A DNA stretch of 64,000 nucleotides from positions 149,852,082 through 149,916,081 of the forward strand of contig OY757015.1 of assembly GCA_963580285.1 (NCBI GenBank). The letters run 5' to 3'. The first letter of the stretch is position 1, and every line of letters starts with the position of its first letter. The DNA is from Lucinisca nassula (Eukaryota > Mollusca > Bivalvia > Lucinida > Lucinidae). The position numbers and the translations under genes were made by a program. Below, piece by piece: positions 10,798 to 20,816 of the stretch. Under the pieces are notes generated by a model. It saw nothing but the letters and a program-made list of their open reading frames with translations, did no database searches and was not told where the DNA came from.

Positions 10798-12125
10798 CGA
10801 GGACTGTTCAAATATGAATGCAACTAAGCACATAAAAATGATTCCATGATAGATTTCGATGAAAAATTTATTTTGTCCCCTCAAAGTATTCCCCTTTAAC
10901 AGATATACAAACTTTCAGTCTTCTGATCCAATCATTGAATGCATTTTGGTAGTCTTTTCGAGGCATACTATGAAGGCACTGGAATATTGCAGAACCGATG
11001 TGTTTGCGCTGTACAAATTTTCGACAGAAAGGTATTTTTTCGGCCGCGGGAACAAAAAAGTCACACGGGGCAAGGTCAGGGGAATACGGGGGTGAGGGAG
11101 TTCAACAACCTTTTCCTGCTTCAGACAGTCTTGCACAATGAACGCCTTGTGCGATGACGCATTGTCATGTAGCAATCTGATATTGGCCAAACTAGTTGCG
11201 GGTCTCCGTTCTTTGAAATATTTCTTTAATTTTCGAAGAAGTTTATTCTGGTAAAACTTCGCATTTACAGATTTGCCTTTAGGCACAGCAACCTGAATAG
11301 CAGGGCCCTATGACATACATTACCTTCTTGACGCTCATGGTCCGCTTTGCAATGCATGGTCTTTTGCAATACTTTGTTGCCCATATTTTGTTCTGAATCT
11401 TTCGTTTTGGCTCAAAAATGTGAACCCATGTCTCGTCACCTGTGACGACATTAGCGAAAGACCGTGCATTGTAATTTGGAAACTTTTTAAGCAACTTCTT
11501 GGCGCACTGAACGCGTGTCTTTTTCTGCTCATCTGTCAATAGATGGGGAATCCATCTAGCATATAGCACAGATCTTTCTCATTTTCAAATCCCGTTTCAG
11601 AATTGTATGAGCTGCTCCTAATGAGGTGCCAACCATACTAGCTATTTGCCTAGTGGTATATCGTGCATCGGTAGCAACTATTTCTTATACTCTAGCAACC
11701 ATCTTGGCAGATGTTGCTGTTTTCGGCCGACGATCATGTGGTGCATCTTCTGTTGAGCCTTGCCCACAGCTGAATTTCTTACACCAACGAAAAACTGTCG
11801 GAAAAGACATTTCATTATGCCCATAAACCGAACATATTTCATCAAAAATGTCTTTGCACCGTATACCAAGAATACAGCGATTCTTAATATAGGACCATAT
11901 TTCAACGGCAACTCTGACCTTCTTCCAACCATGTTTTGTATTAGTATGCAAGAGTAGACAGTGTTTATCGAACTATATACATGGCTGACGTGCACCGATT
12001 TTAACAGGTTTGGTATCAATGTATAGGTAAAATGTTTTTCTACGCTGTGATATTTATTTCCAGGTGATTTTCGCATTAGTGCATGAGAAAACGTTCTACT
12101 TACATTCATATTTGAACAGTCCTCG
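10798..12125 (-). mobile_element. mariner-type DNA transposon, 1328 bp, with TIRs and TA target duplication
   Basis: The left end CGAGGACTGTTCAAATATG is matched by its reverse complement at the right end; similarity extends about 30 bp. A TA dinucleotide lies at both outer edges (10796-10797, 12126-12127). Length and ends are those of a mariner. A transposase is readable on the minus strand in several frames. Confidence 0.88.
10915..11951 (-). pseudogene. mariner transposase, frameshifted
   Basis: The N-terminal HTH part (11951 to 11685) has the mariner pattern ...YGHNEMSFPTVFRWCKKF...EDAPHDRRPKT. The catalytic core follows as TGDETWVH near 11437 (first Asp), LLHDNASSH near 11166 (second Asp) and, one frame over, YSPDLAPCDFF (third Asp), which fits the mariner DD34D layout. 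At least three frame changes separate the parts, so no functional protein is expected. Cut-and-paste transposition would need a transposase from elsewhere. Confidence 0.85.
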
Positions 12126-12530
12126 TAGTCACTCATATGATGAACAAAGGGACCCAATAATAGTCGGGGCTCAGTTGTTGGGATGGGGGTGGGATCAGGA
12201 CCTTACGTTATCTTGTTTTCCATTGGCATTCAAAAGCATAGCCCGCAACATAAATTCTATAATTATTATCAAAATAAACAAATAACACAAATTCTATTGG
12301 TAAAGGCAATGTAAATTAGTACACAATGTTTTAAATGCTATAATATTACAAATGTGTCCATACAATGGGGCTAAAACTTCACGAGATCCGCCCGTTTAGT
12401 CATATCTACATTGTGCTTGCATCATAAGGTTAAATGTCAGTCTCATGTCTTATGGTTTAAATTTTCTTTCAAATTTGACAATTCGAGAACAGCATGTTAA
12501 TCTCAGCCAACTTGGCCGCTGTGTTCCTTG

Positions 12531-12759
12531 TTAACCCTTTTTGTACCAAATGGAATCGTCCTCCTGATATATAGCAGGAGTCCATTTCAAAATTAAGGGG
12601 TGTCAGGTTGTTGTTTCTTCGAAATTTGTTCAGAAAATGGCATAACTTTTTGCAAACAGTGTAGGCCCTGATCAGACGCCGTGTTCTGCGGCGTCTGATC
12701 TGGGCCTGCACTGTTTGCCAGGGTACCCGGTTTGGGGTTTCTGATACTAAATGGGTTAA
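12531..12759. mobile_element. MITE, TTAACCC termini with internal palindrome (copy 2)
   Basis: Begins TTAACCCTTTTTGTACC and ends GATACTAAATGGGTTAA. The centre is a long hairpin: GGCCCTGATCAGACGCCG pairs with CGGCGTCTGATCTGGGCC. It lies about 70 bp upstream of the next EGF exon. Confidence 0.65.
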
Positions 12760-12829
12760 TTTGCTTCTAGTGACTTTATAGAGTCAATTGTTTTATTTGT
12801 CACAGTCTAGAATATTTCATATTTTGAAG

Positions 12830-12955
12830 ACATTGACGAATGTGCGGAAGGGACCTCGGTCTGTGAGGATATATGTATAAATACTGACGGGTCATACAGA
12901 TGTGACTGCTCTAATGAGGGACTCAAGTTATCCTGGGATTTAGCCTCTTGCTCAG
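12830..12955 (+). CDS. internal exon: calcium-binding-type EGF domain
   Basis: Acceptor ATTTTGAAG, donor GTAACG, 126 nt, phase 1-1. The reading is (D)IDECAEGTSVCEDIC..., with INTDGSYRCDC and a final Cys in LASCS. It carries the DIDEC and INTDGSY signatures of a calcium-binding EGF repeat. The exon has no start codon of its own. A foldback MITE begins about 30 bp after the donor. Confidence 0.87.
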
Positions 12956-12983
12956 GTAACGTATGGTGGTGCTTTCACTGCAT

Positions 12984-13257
12984 CATAACCATCTCGCATA
13001 TACGAAATACATTGTAACCTTTATCGTCGAAAAAATGAAAATTTTAAGATGAAAAAATGTGATTCTTTCCTATCCCTGCTCAAAATATAGATTGTGGGTA
13101 CTCGTTAGAATCGCCTCATCTAACGAGTACCCACAATCAATATTTTAGAGCAGAAATAAGAAAAATAAGGCTAACCCCTGTAAACCCCAGTTTTACTGTA
13201 TAAAAGTGGGGTTCAAGGGGGTTCAAATATATAGGCGAGTTAACGTAATTTTCATTA
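12984..13257. mobile_element. foldback MITE, TACTCGTTAG palindrome family (copy 1)
   Basis: The centre ATAGATTGTGGGTACTCG is mirrored by CGAGTACCCACAATCAAT. The flanks carry TTTACTGTATAAAAGTGGGG and ATATAGGCG. Other copies are at 41455, 44770, 48884, 51764 and 56797. Confidence 0.65.
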
Positions 13258-13384
13258 TATTTTGTCTGTTTGTTTTTGTTTTTTTTTTGTTGTTGTTTTT
13301 TATCAAATTTTAGTTTTGAAGAAAAACAGTTTGTGCATATGCCAAAATTCAAATTTTTGAAACACGGGTCTGCTTTTGTGCTTC

Positions 13385-13429
13385 AAAGTAGAAGTAAAAC
13401 AAAGATCAGGAATCGATACAATTAACTTA
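13385..13429 (-). mobile_element. Naiad 3' terminus (type B), cut by a solo LTR
   Basis: The last 45 bp of a type B element (AAGTAGAAGTAAAACAAAG...). The copy resumes at 14101 after the LTR insertion. Confidence 0.7.
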
Positions 13430-14100
13430 TGTCGAAGTCACCTCTTACCAGCGCTGGAACGCAGAGCTTCCAGCCGGCAACAATATGGGTTCTCCGGAAT
13501 AAATGAGAGCCTGTAACAAATATATTCAAACAATATATTTATTGATTAGATAATCCAATTATATGTGAGATGCGATGATACATGAATTGTTCAATACAAT
13601 TACATGAAAACGACGTGAATACAAGATGATAATTAAAAGTCATGTTATGATGGACGGTATACATGTATGTTTACCTGGCAGCCATGACAGTTTCCAGGTA
13701 CGTAAACAATACAATGAAAGGAATAAAATATTCAGAAATAATGACTTACACATTCTATAATGAACCGGTGTTACACTCATTGATGAAAATGATATAAAGC
13801 AAAACATACCTGTAACAAATATATTCAAACAATATATTTATTGATGAGATAATCCAATTATATGTGAGATGCGATGATACATGAATTGTTCAATACAATT
13901 ACATGAAACGACGTGAATACAAGATGATAATCTACAGTACCTAAATCTACCGACTACGGGACTACAGATTACCACGACGGGACCACAGAGTTAATGACCA
14001 CGGGACTACCTTAGGGATTATTCACATTATAGGGCTCACATATAGGATAAGTCAGGGACATGGTATGGGAAAATAAGACAAGACCAAAGTAGCCTATGAC
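13430..14100. mobile_element. solo LTR, 671 bp
   Basis: Inserted in a Naiad 3' end with the 5-bp duplication ACTTA (13425-13429, 14101-14105). The ends are TGTCGAAG and CTATGAC(A), compatible with TG...CA. No coding sequence is present. A block of about 122 bp (13511-13632) is repeated at 13810-13930. Duplication length and ends fit an LTR retrotransposon reduced to one LTR; the family is unknown. Confidence 0.6.
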
Positions 14101-14334
14101 ACTTACTCCACCCATCAAAGACACCAAAGGGAAAGAAATACAAACATTAAGTGACCAGACAATAATGGAAACCTAAACAAAGGAAGGTCATAAGGACAGT
14201 TACTTTCCCACAAAATTGCCATATGTTCATCCAAAATTAAAAGACACAAGTGATACAGTAAGTAACAAACAACAGCATAAGTAAATCGCCACAGAAGAAC
14301 CGCCTTGGAACGGTCAGTGGAAAGATTTCCACTG
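14101..14334 (-). mobile_element. Naiad 3'-UTR fragment (type B), continuation
   Basis: ACTTACTCCACCCATC to the CCGCCTTGGAACGGTCAG block. Together with 13385-13429 it makes one 5'-truncated type B copy. Confidence 0.75.
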
Positions 14335-14610
14335 TAGTTACGTAAAAGATCATTTACTCAGTGCCTCTGTGATAGGTAGGTAGCCTTTCCCATGAGTCGG
14401 CTCATTTTAATCAGATTTAAGGTTTAAATACCCATTTACATTTGTTCAAATGATGGATCTGGTTTGAAATTGAGTCAGTTAACGCAAACGTCAAATTTGG
14501 TCACGTACGTTTTTATATGGGAAAATGCGGAAGTTGTTAATTTCTCGGTAACTGTTGTTTCCTGTGAACTTTAAGTTTGTATATGCAATCAACTAAATGT
14601 GTAAATGAAG

Positions 14611-14710
14611 GTTAGTGTTTGAGCTTTACGTCCCACAAACAGCCGAGGTAATACGGAGACGGAACCTCTGTTTAAAGACCCATCCGAAAGTCTGAAGAAG
14701 CCCGGAACGA
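14611..14710 (-). mobile_element. SINE-C fragment (tRNA-derived family)
   Basis: TTTACGTCCCACAAACAGC, ATACGGAGACGG and AAGCCCGGAACG match the better copy at 59737-59907; the tRNA-like head is missing. Confidence 0.5.
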
Positions 14711-14803
14711 AAGTAAATGAAGGTACGCGAGTATCAAGGTTAATACCTCACCTTGAACCAAGGTCGCTCGATTTGAAAATAAAAACTTGCTGTCACTCAC
14801 AAC

Positions 14804-15718
14804 AAAATAGAAGTGGAGGCAACGAGTCAAATATTGAATTTCGAAATTAAATCAGAATGACGTCTATAAAATTTTGAAAAGGCTTTTATGGTACCGATTA
14901 CCCTGTTTAAGAAGTTTTGGGCCGTCAACAATTTATTACGAGTGTTGAAGTCAGTTACATGACTACACACTCTGGTAAATCGAATAAATTACGAAATATG
15001 AGCGCCATAGGATGGCGCACGAGGAACATCACCATCCAAAAAAGGAAAATTTACAATATCAAAATCATAAAATTGGCAAGAATCAAACCCATCCACAATA
15101 GATAGATGTAAATCCAAAAACGGGGCTTCGGTATCAGAGGAATTTGTTTTATTTAATTGAAGTTCGGGGGGGGGGGGGTGGTAAATTTGACTGATCAAAC
15201 CATCGAAACAGGTATTATCAATATTTAATAAATCATCCAAATATCTCGAAGTGGAGCTAAAAGCTTCAATGATTTCAGACAGGTTTTCATCAGAAAGGGA
15301 CATCATGAAGTCTCTCGCATAACAAAACAAATACAGATCAGCCATAAGTCGTGCGCAATTAGTACCATAGAAATACCCACAACTTGTCTAAATAACTTAG
15401 TACCAATCTTTCAAGTAGAAAGGTGAGAGCTTCACATACTTTCTGACATGACCATAAAGTATAATTTTATGCTCTTCAGAAGTGAAAAAAAAAGCATTTC
15501 GTACATTACATGCAAGATAGAGGGAGTCTTCCCTATGAAATGTCCAACCAATTAAAGCATTTAGTTTTTCTTTTATAAGATTATGAGGAAGTGTAGTGTA
15601 AAGGGTGGAAAAATCATAAGTAGACAGATTTGAAGCACGAAAACGCCTGGATTTCAATTTTAAAACTTCATTAAAAATTTTTATAGACCAAAACAGATTT
15701 CTACCTGATCTTTAGAAG
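14804..15718 (-). pseudogene. Naiad RT palm and C-terminal part (minus copy, broken)
   Basis: Reading from 15718 downward: YDFSTLYTTLPHNLIKEKL, then ADLYLFCYARDFMMSLS, RYLDDLLNIDN (catalytic YxDD) and LDLHLSIVDG, FPFLDGDVPRAPSYG. Several stops and frame changes occur. A run of G (C in sense) lies at 15166-15178 after ISQIY. Beyond HSDLISKFNI the sequence jumps to the type A terminus at 14804. Function is reverse transcription of the element's RNA; this copy is dead. Confidence 0.8.
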
Positions 15719-15779
15719 ACTTTAAGTTCATTACCCGTTTCTGTTTTACGTCTTCTGGACACCGAGGCGAATAAATTCT

Positions 15780-18015
15780 GCGATAGTTCTAATCATTTAT
15801 ATGATGCGGCTCTCTTAACTAGAGGCTATACTCAGCATACTCTCCGTCCTTACATTGATTCTGAAATTAATCATAAACGCCATTTCTTCAAAATATCCTT
15901 CATTAATAAGGGTATGGATTTTATAGATTTGCCCAGTATCTTCCGTGAGAGCTCTGTGCTTTCTTCCATTCCTGCTTATTTTCAAAATACTGAAACACCT
16001 ATAATTTGCTATAAATATAACAAACTAGTTAGATCTATCATTTTTAATTTTAATAAACTTGTTTCAGATCTTGATATTGATACTAATACTCCTGATTCAT
16101 GTGATTGTAAAATCTCAGTGTATTGCTATCCTGCTGCTGGTCATGTAATTACTGGCAATTTGAAAATTATTCCTGATTCTAGGATAAGGAATATAATTTC
16201 TAAAGGACCGAAATATCGGTTTCCTTCTAAAATTGATTTCAGTAAATGTAGAGATGAAATCGCTGCTTCCTTGAATGAATTCGGTAATCGATGGTGTAAG
16301 CGAGAGTATGTTGAGCATAAAGCCCTTAAGGACTGGAAACTAAGCATTTTAAAACTAGTGAATAAACGCATTTCTTTCTATTCTCAAAATACTAACTTAT
16401 TACCTCCTAAGCCTAAGACGTCTTTACGTCATCTTAAGCTAGGTATTCAAGAATTTCATCAGAAGTTTGTTTTGGCCCCTGCAGACAAGGCTGCTAACAA
16501 CGTCGTCGTTGTGTGACGGCTCCACTATGTTAACACGCTTAAGCAGGAGATTGGTGGTACTAAGGCCTATGAACTTCAGCCTTTAGCTGAAGAGAGAGTT
16601 ATAGTAGATAAACATATTTGTCATTCAGCCACCAAGTTTGCTGTGTGTGTTACCGAGGGCCAAGACAAGCTTCCTACGCTATACTGGTTACCAAAACTTC
16701 ATAAAAGACCTTACAAAGCACGGTTTATTGCAAATTCTAGCTCTTGCACTACCACTGAACTTTCTAAATTATAAACATCCTGTCTTACTGCTATTAAAAC
16801 GCATGTGATTAAATATTGTGATAAAGTCTTTGAAAGATCAGGAAGAAATCTGTTTTGGTCTATAAAAAAATTGAATGAGGTTTTAAATAAATTGAAATCC
16901 AGACATTTTCGTGCTTCAAGTCTGTCTACTTACGATTTTTCCACTCTTTACACTACACTTCCTCATAATCTTATAAAAGAAAAGCTTAATGATTTAAATG
17001 AATGGGCTTTTCACAGAGAAGATTCTCTCTATCTTACATGTAATGTCAGAAATGCATTTTTCACTTCTAAAGAGCATAAGAATTATACACATTGGTCATG
17101 TCAGAAAGTGTGTGATGCCCTCACCTTTCTACTTGACAATATTTATATTAGATTTGGTACTAAGTTATTTAGACAAATTGTGGGTATTCCGATGGGTACG
17201 AATTGCGCACCTCTTGTGGCTGATCTGTTCTTGTATTGTTATGAAAGAGACTTCATGTTGTCGCTTTCCATTGATAACCAATCTGAAATTATTGAAGCTT
17301 TTAGCTCCACTTCTAGATATTTAGATGATTTATTAAATATTGATAATACCTATTTCGATGGTTTGATCAGTCAGATTTACCCCCAGAACTTCACATAAAT
17401 AAAGCAAATTCTTCTGATACAGAGACCCCTTTTTTGGTTTTACATCTATCTATTGTAGATGGGTTTGTTTCGTGCAAAATTTATGATAAACGCGATGACT
17501 TTGATTTTGAGATTGTAAATTTTCCTTTTTTGGATGGTGATGTTCCTCGTGCGCCATCCTATGGCGTTTATATTTCGCAATTAATTCGATTTGCTAGAGT
17601 GTGTAGTCATGTAACTGACTTCAACACTCGTAATAAATTACTAACGGCTAAACTCCTTAATCAGGGTTATCGGTACCATAAACTACGCAAAGCATTTTCA
17701 AAATTTTATAGACGCCATTCTGATTTAATTTCAAAATTCAATATTGGACTTAACTCTCTTCTGCAACAAGGTCTATCGGAACCCGAATTTTATGGTGACT
17801 TAGTATATAAATTCAGAAAAATATATAACCGCAATGACTTCAGCAACCAATTTCGTAAAATCATTCTTCGATATAAAAAGATTGGGTACAATATGGATGT
17901 TATAAGACAGACTGCATGCATGGTAGTTAACACAATCACGGTTGGCAACTTTGCTTCCCTCTTTAATTACACGCCGGTGGGTCAGGCCTCAGATTCTATG
18001 ACGGCTCCAACGTAA
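15780..18015 (+). pseudogene. Naiad linker, CxC motif and reverse transcriptase; one UGA at a putative Cys codon, two true lesions
   Basis: The frame runs through 15914-16516: DSCDCKISVYCYPAAGH (CxC motif), RIRNIISKGPKYRFP, FVLAPADKAANNVVVV, then UGA at 16514-16516. The same frame continues as RLHYVNTLKQE and YWLPKLHKRPYKARFIA, with an ochre stop at 16772. After that come YDFSTLYTTLPH, GIPMGTNCAPLVADLF and RYLDDLLN. A C run near 17377 shifts the frame, which resumes as LHLSIVDG and continues to 18015. The UGA lies where relatives are expected to have Cys (my recollection of the family); the ochre stop and C-run shift are ordinary decay. Confidence 0.85.
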
Positions 18016-18602
18016 AGGCTTATTGAGAATTAGAGAGATCTAATTCTTGGTAATGTTGGTTGGTGCCTGATGCTCTGTCTCTGGTCGGGCCCATCGGAGT
18101 CTAACTGTTGGTTTTCTTTTGCTCCAGCATTTCAGTGGTTTCTTGCTGTCGAGTCCTCACCGTTGTCTCACCTCTGTGGTTCTGTGATTTTTTGTGTTGA
18201 CGGAGATGTTGCACTGATGAGTTAGGAGGCCTTCATGCGGACTGAACAAATTATTTGTCTAAATCGCGACGGAAGTAAGGGCGAGGATTGTGGCCACGTA
18301 AAATCGATTTAAGCCCCCCCCCCCCCCCCCCCAGTGGAAATCTTTCCACTGACCGTTCCAAGGCGGTTCTTCTGTGGCGATTTATTTATGTTGTTGTTTG
18401 TTACTTACTGTGTGTATCACTTGTCTTTTAATTTTGGAAGGCCATATGGCCATTTTGTGGGAAAGTAACTGTCCTTATGGCCTTCCTTTGTTTAGGTTTC
18501 CATTATGGTCTGGTCGCTTAATGTTTGTATTTCTTTCCCTTTGGTGTCTTTGATGGGTGGAGTAAGTTAATTGTATCGATTCCTGATCTTTGTTTTACTT
18601 CT
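18003..18602 (+). other. Naiad 3' UTR (type B) with conserved terminus
   Basis: The reference copy for the many 3'-end fragments in the window. Blocks in order are GTTGGTTGGTGCCTGATGCT, TTTGCTCCAGCATTTCAG, TTAGGAGGCCTTCATGCGG, AAATCGATTTAAGC followed by a C run, CCGTTCCAAGGCGGTTCTTC, TTTTGTGGGAAAGTAACTGT and TAATTGTATCGATTCCTGAT. Type A copies differ mainly in the last 20 bp. Confidence 0.7.
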
Positions 18603-18607
18603 ACTTT

Positions 18608-18920
18608 GTCGCAATATTTTATAACATGTTTTTTGATGGCAGTAAAACATGAAGTTAATAATTTGGAGAGTTCAGTGGTGGTACAAGAGCTTGAATTTGC
18701 AATAAACCGTGCGTTGTATGGTCTTTTATGAAGTTAAGGTAACCAATATAACGTAGGAAGCTTGACTTGGCCTTCTGTAACACAGACAGCAAACTTGATG
18801 GCTGAATGACAAATGTGGTCATCAACTTAAGCCCTCTCTACAGCTAAAGGCTGAAGTTCATAGGTCTTAGTACCACCAAGTTCTTGCTGAAGAGTGTTAA
18901 CATAGTGAAGCCGTCAAACA
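18608..18920 (-). pseudogene. Naiad RT N-terminal segment (minus copy, broken)
   Basis: Reading from 18916 downward: UGA, then RLHYVNTLQQELGGTK, HICHSAIKFAVCVTEG, and KLPTLYWLP ending in a lesion. The UGA at 18916-18914 is in the same codon as that at 16514 in the plus copy. Two UAA stops further on are ordinary lesions. The break against the plus copy is a clean insertion site. Confidence 0.75.
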
Positions 18921-20595
18921 GGAGGCTAAGCATTCAGCTAAGTAGTCATTCCGTTAAAAATGTAGTTATAATGAGTTTTGCAGTTATAACGGTTGGTATA
19001 AACACGGTTGACTGCATGTGCAGCCTGATCATCGGACATGATTAATATAAGCAAAATTTTATACTCTTTGAGTTAGAACGGGCCGATAGCCCTCGACCCG
19101 ATCACGACAGCCAGTGATCTGGTTTGTTCTTTCAGACATACGTGCATTTCCCGGGGAGGCCTACGCCGCTCGGAACCGACCCAGCAGGTCGCTAGGGCAA
19201 GGTCAAATCAACGTCGGTGCAACGTCGCGACGTTTCACCGACGTGGATATGACGTTGCATAATCATCGTGACGTTCTACCTGCGTTGATATGACGTCATA
19301 ATTACGACATGTGTCTGCTGAGGAGGCTAAGCATTTAGCCAAGTAGTCATTCCGTTGAAAATGTAGTTATAATGAGTTTTTCAGTTATAACGGTTGTTAT
19401 AAACAGGGTTGACTGCATGTGCAGCCAGATCATCGGAGATTTAAAATTATTATAAGAAAAATCTTATACCCTTTGAGTTAGAACGGGCCGATAGCATTCG
19501 AACCGATCACGCCAGCCAGTGATCTGGTTTTTCTTTTCTTTCGGACATACGAGCGGCAAAGGAGTAGATCGTACTGCGCGTTAGCGCAGTCTGATCTGCA
19601 CATTTACTGTTCTCTACAGATGCGAAGATATGACTGCTTAGTATGCTGCGGGCCCTACACAGGATTCTAGCTTCTGATAATGCCACATAACTATGAATAT
19701 TTGGATTTTTCCTCTCGGGTGTATGCTGTGTGTGCATATTTGAACAGCCTCGACGAGGCGATCCTGATGGGCACACAAACCGTGCCCTTATCTTAAGATA
19801 ACTTACAAAATTTTCAAAGGCAACTGACTTGGCCTTTTAATCAATCGTTGGCCCGAGTCTTATACAGACAGTCAAGCCATCGAAGTTCGACTATATATGG
19901 TCAATCTTAATTTCTTTGAAGTAATAGACGATCTTACACGAGTGATCATTTCATATGAAATTTATGAAACGAGCCTTTGGCGAGTTTCATAGATTTTATG
20001 TGAAATGACCACGATTGTAAGATTCTGTTTATCAGATGACTACTTTAAATTGGATTTCATCGCCTTTAAAGTTGACAAATTTTCCACACAAAAAAAAAAT
20101 GCATTGTTGACATGAACGTCGTCATGACGTTACTTACTTCCGTCAAAGTGTAAATGCACGTGTGGTTATACGATTTTTATACACGACGTTATCCACTGCT
20201 TATCAACGACGTCGCGTGATAAATGTAGTTACGACCTACAAGCACAATAGTGTAGAAGTTCACATCAACTGGCATACAACGATGAAACACTAAACTTGCT
20301 GATTGCGTGATGTTTTAGCGTTGTGCGCCTTTTGACAAGACTTAAAGCTCTATGAATTCAACATGAATTTCCACATTTATTCGAATTCAACAAGAATTTC
20401 CACATTTACTCGCCTTGATATATGTTAATATATTGTATGATATGTTATCATTCTTATCATATTTATTCATCATCACCAACATGCTCATTCTTTCATCTAG
20501 TTTCATTGACGTCTTGCTGGGGACTTCGGTATGGTATTGCTATGAGACAGTCCATGTGCAGACCACGATTGTGAAAATGGATATACTGTTACCAA
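18921..20595 (+). promoter_or_regulatory. probable 5' UTR/promoter region of the LINE, with tandem monomer and ACGT-rich block
   Basis: GGAGGCTAAGCATT starts a 401-bp unit at 18921 and a partial second unit at 19322. At 19207-19310 several GACGT motifs cluster, including TGACGTCA. An imperfect 100-bp hairpin sits near 19923-20030. Promoter activity is inferred from position only. No gene is seen. Confidence 0.4.
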
Positions 20596-20802
20596 ATGGG
20601 TAACAGCCTAGAGCAGTGGCGGGTCTGCATCGGACTTTTCAATAGCAGTACTTATATATGCTACCGAAAGACCGCTTTTAGAGTTAGTGTTCATCTTTTT
20701 GCTTTGAAATTTTCAAGCTTGGTAGCGCTTTTCCAGATGGTATGCAATCTAATCTCGGTTGCACTTAAAGAATCATTATATAATGCATATTTTTATGCAT
20801 AG
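20596..20802 (+). CDS. small upstream ORF of the LINE, 68 codons, possibly its N-terminal part
   Basis: The ORF MGNSLEQWRVCIGLF... is rich in hydrophobic residues towards its end (FSSLVALFQMVCNLISVAL). It stops 14 nt before the ATG of the main ORF and is in another frame (-1 shift to join). The main frame is open from 20784 and reads CIFLCIVLLLL before that ATG. It may be a real leader joined by frameshift, or the result of a one-base indel. I do not recognise a family. Confidence 0.35.
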   Translation: MGNSLEQWRVCIGLFNSSTYICYRKTAFRVSVHLFALKFSSLVALFQMVCNLISVALKESLYNAYFYA

Positions 20803-20816
20803 TTCTATTACTTCTT

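Larger units (their letters stand above)
15724..18602 (+). mobile_element. Naiad Penelope-like element (type B), 5'-truncated, 2.9 kb
   Basis: Flanked by ACTTT at 15719-15723 and 18603-18607. It starts inside the linker region (SSLPVSVLRLLDT), so the N-terminal endonuclease is lost, and ends with the type B terminus ...TTTTACTTCT. The RT reading frame ends at 18015 with no C-terminal endonuclease, followed by a ~590-bp 3' UTR containing a 17-nt C run at 18316. Confidence 0.85.

Noticed and set aside
16772..16774. UAA as part of a recoding scheme
   Set aside because: UAA is not used for selenocysteine, and the minus copy reads through here with a sense codon; it is decay.
17030..18015. C-terminal GIY-YIG endonuclease expected for ordinary Penelope elements
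   Set aside because: The RT frame ends at 18015 and no GIY/YIG pair follows; the endonuclease is found instead upstream of the linker in the minus copy.
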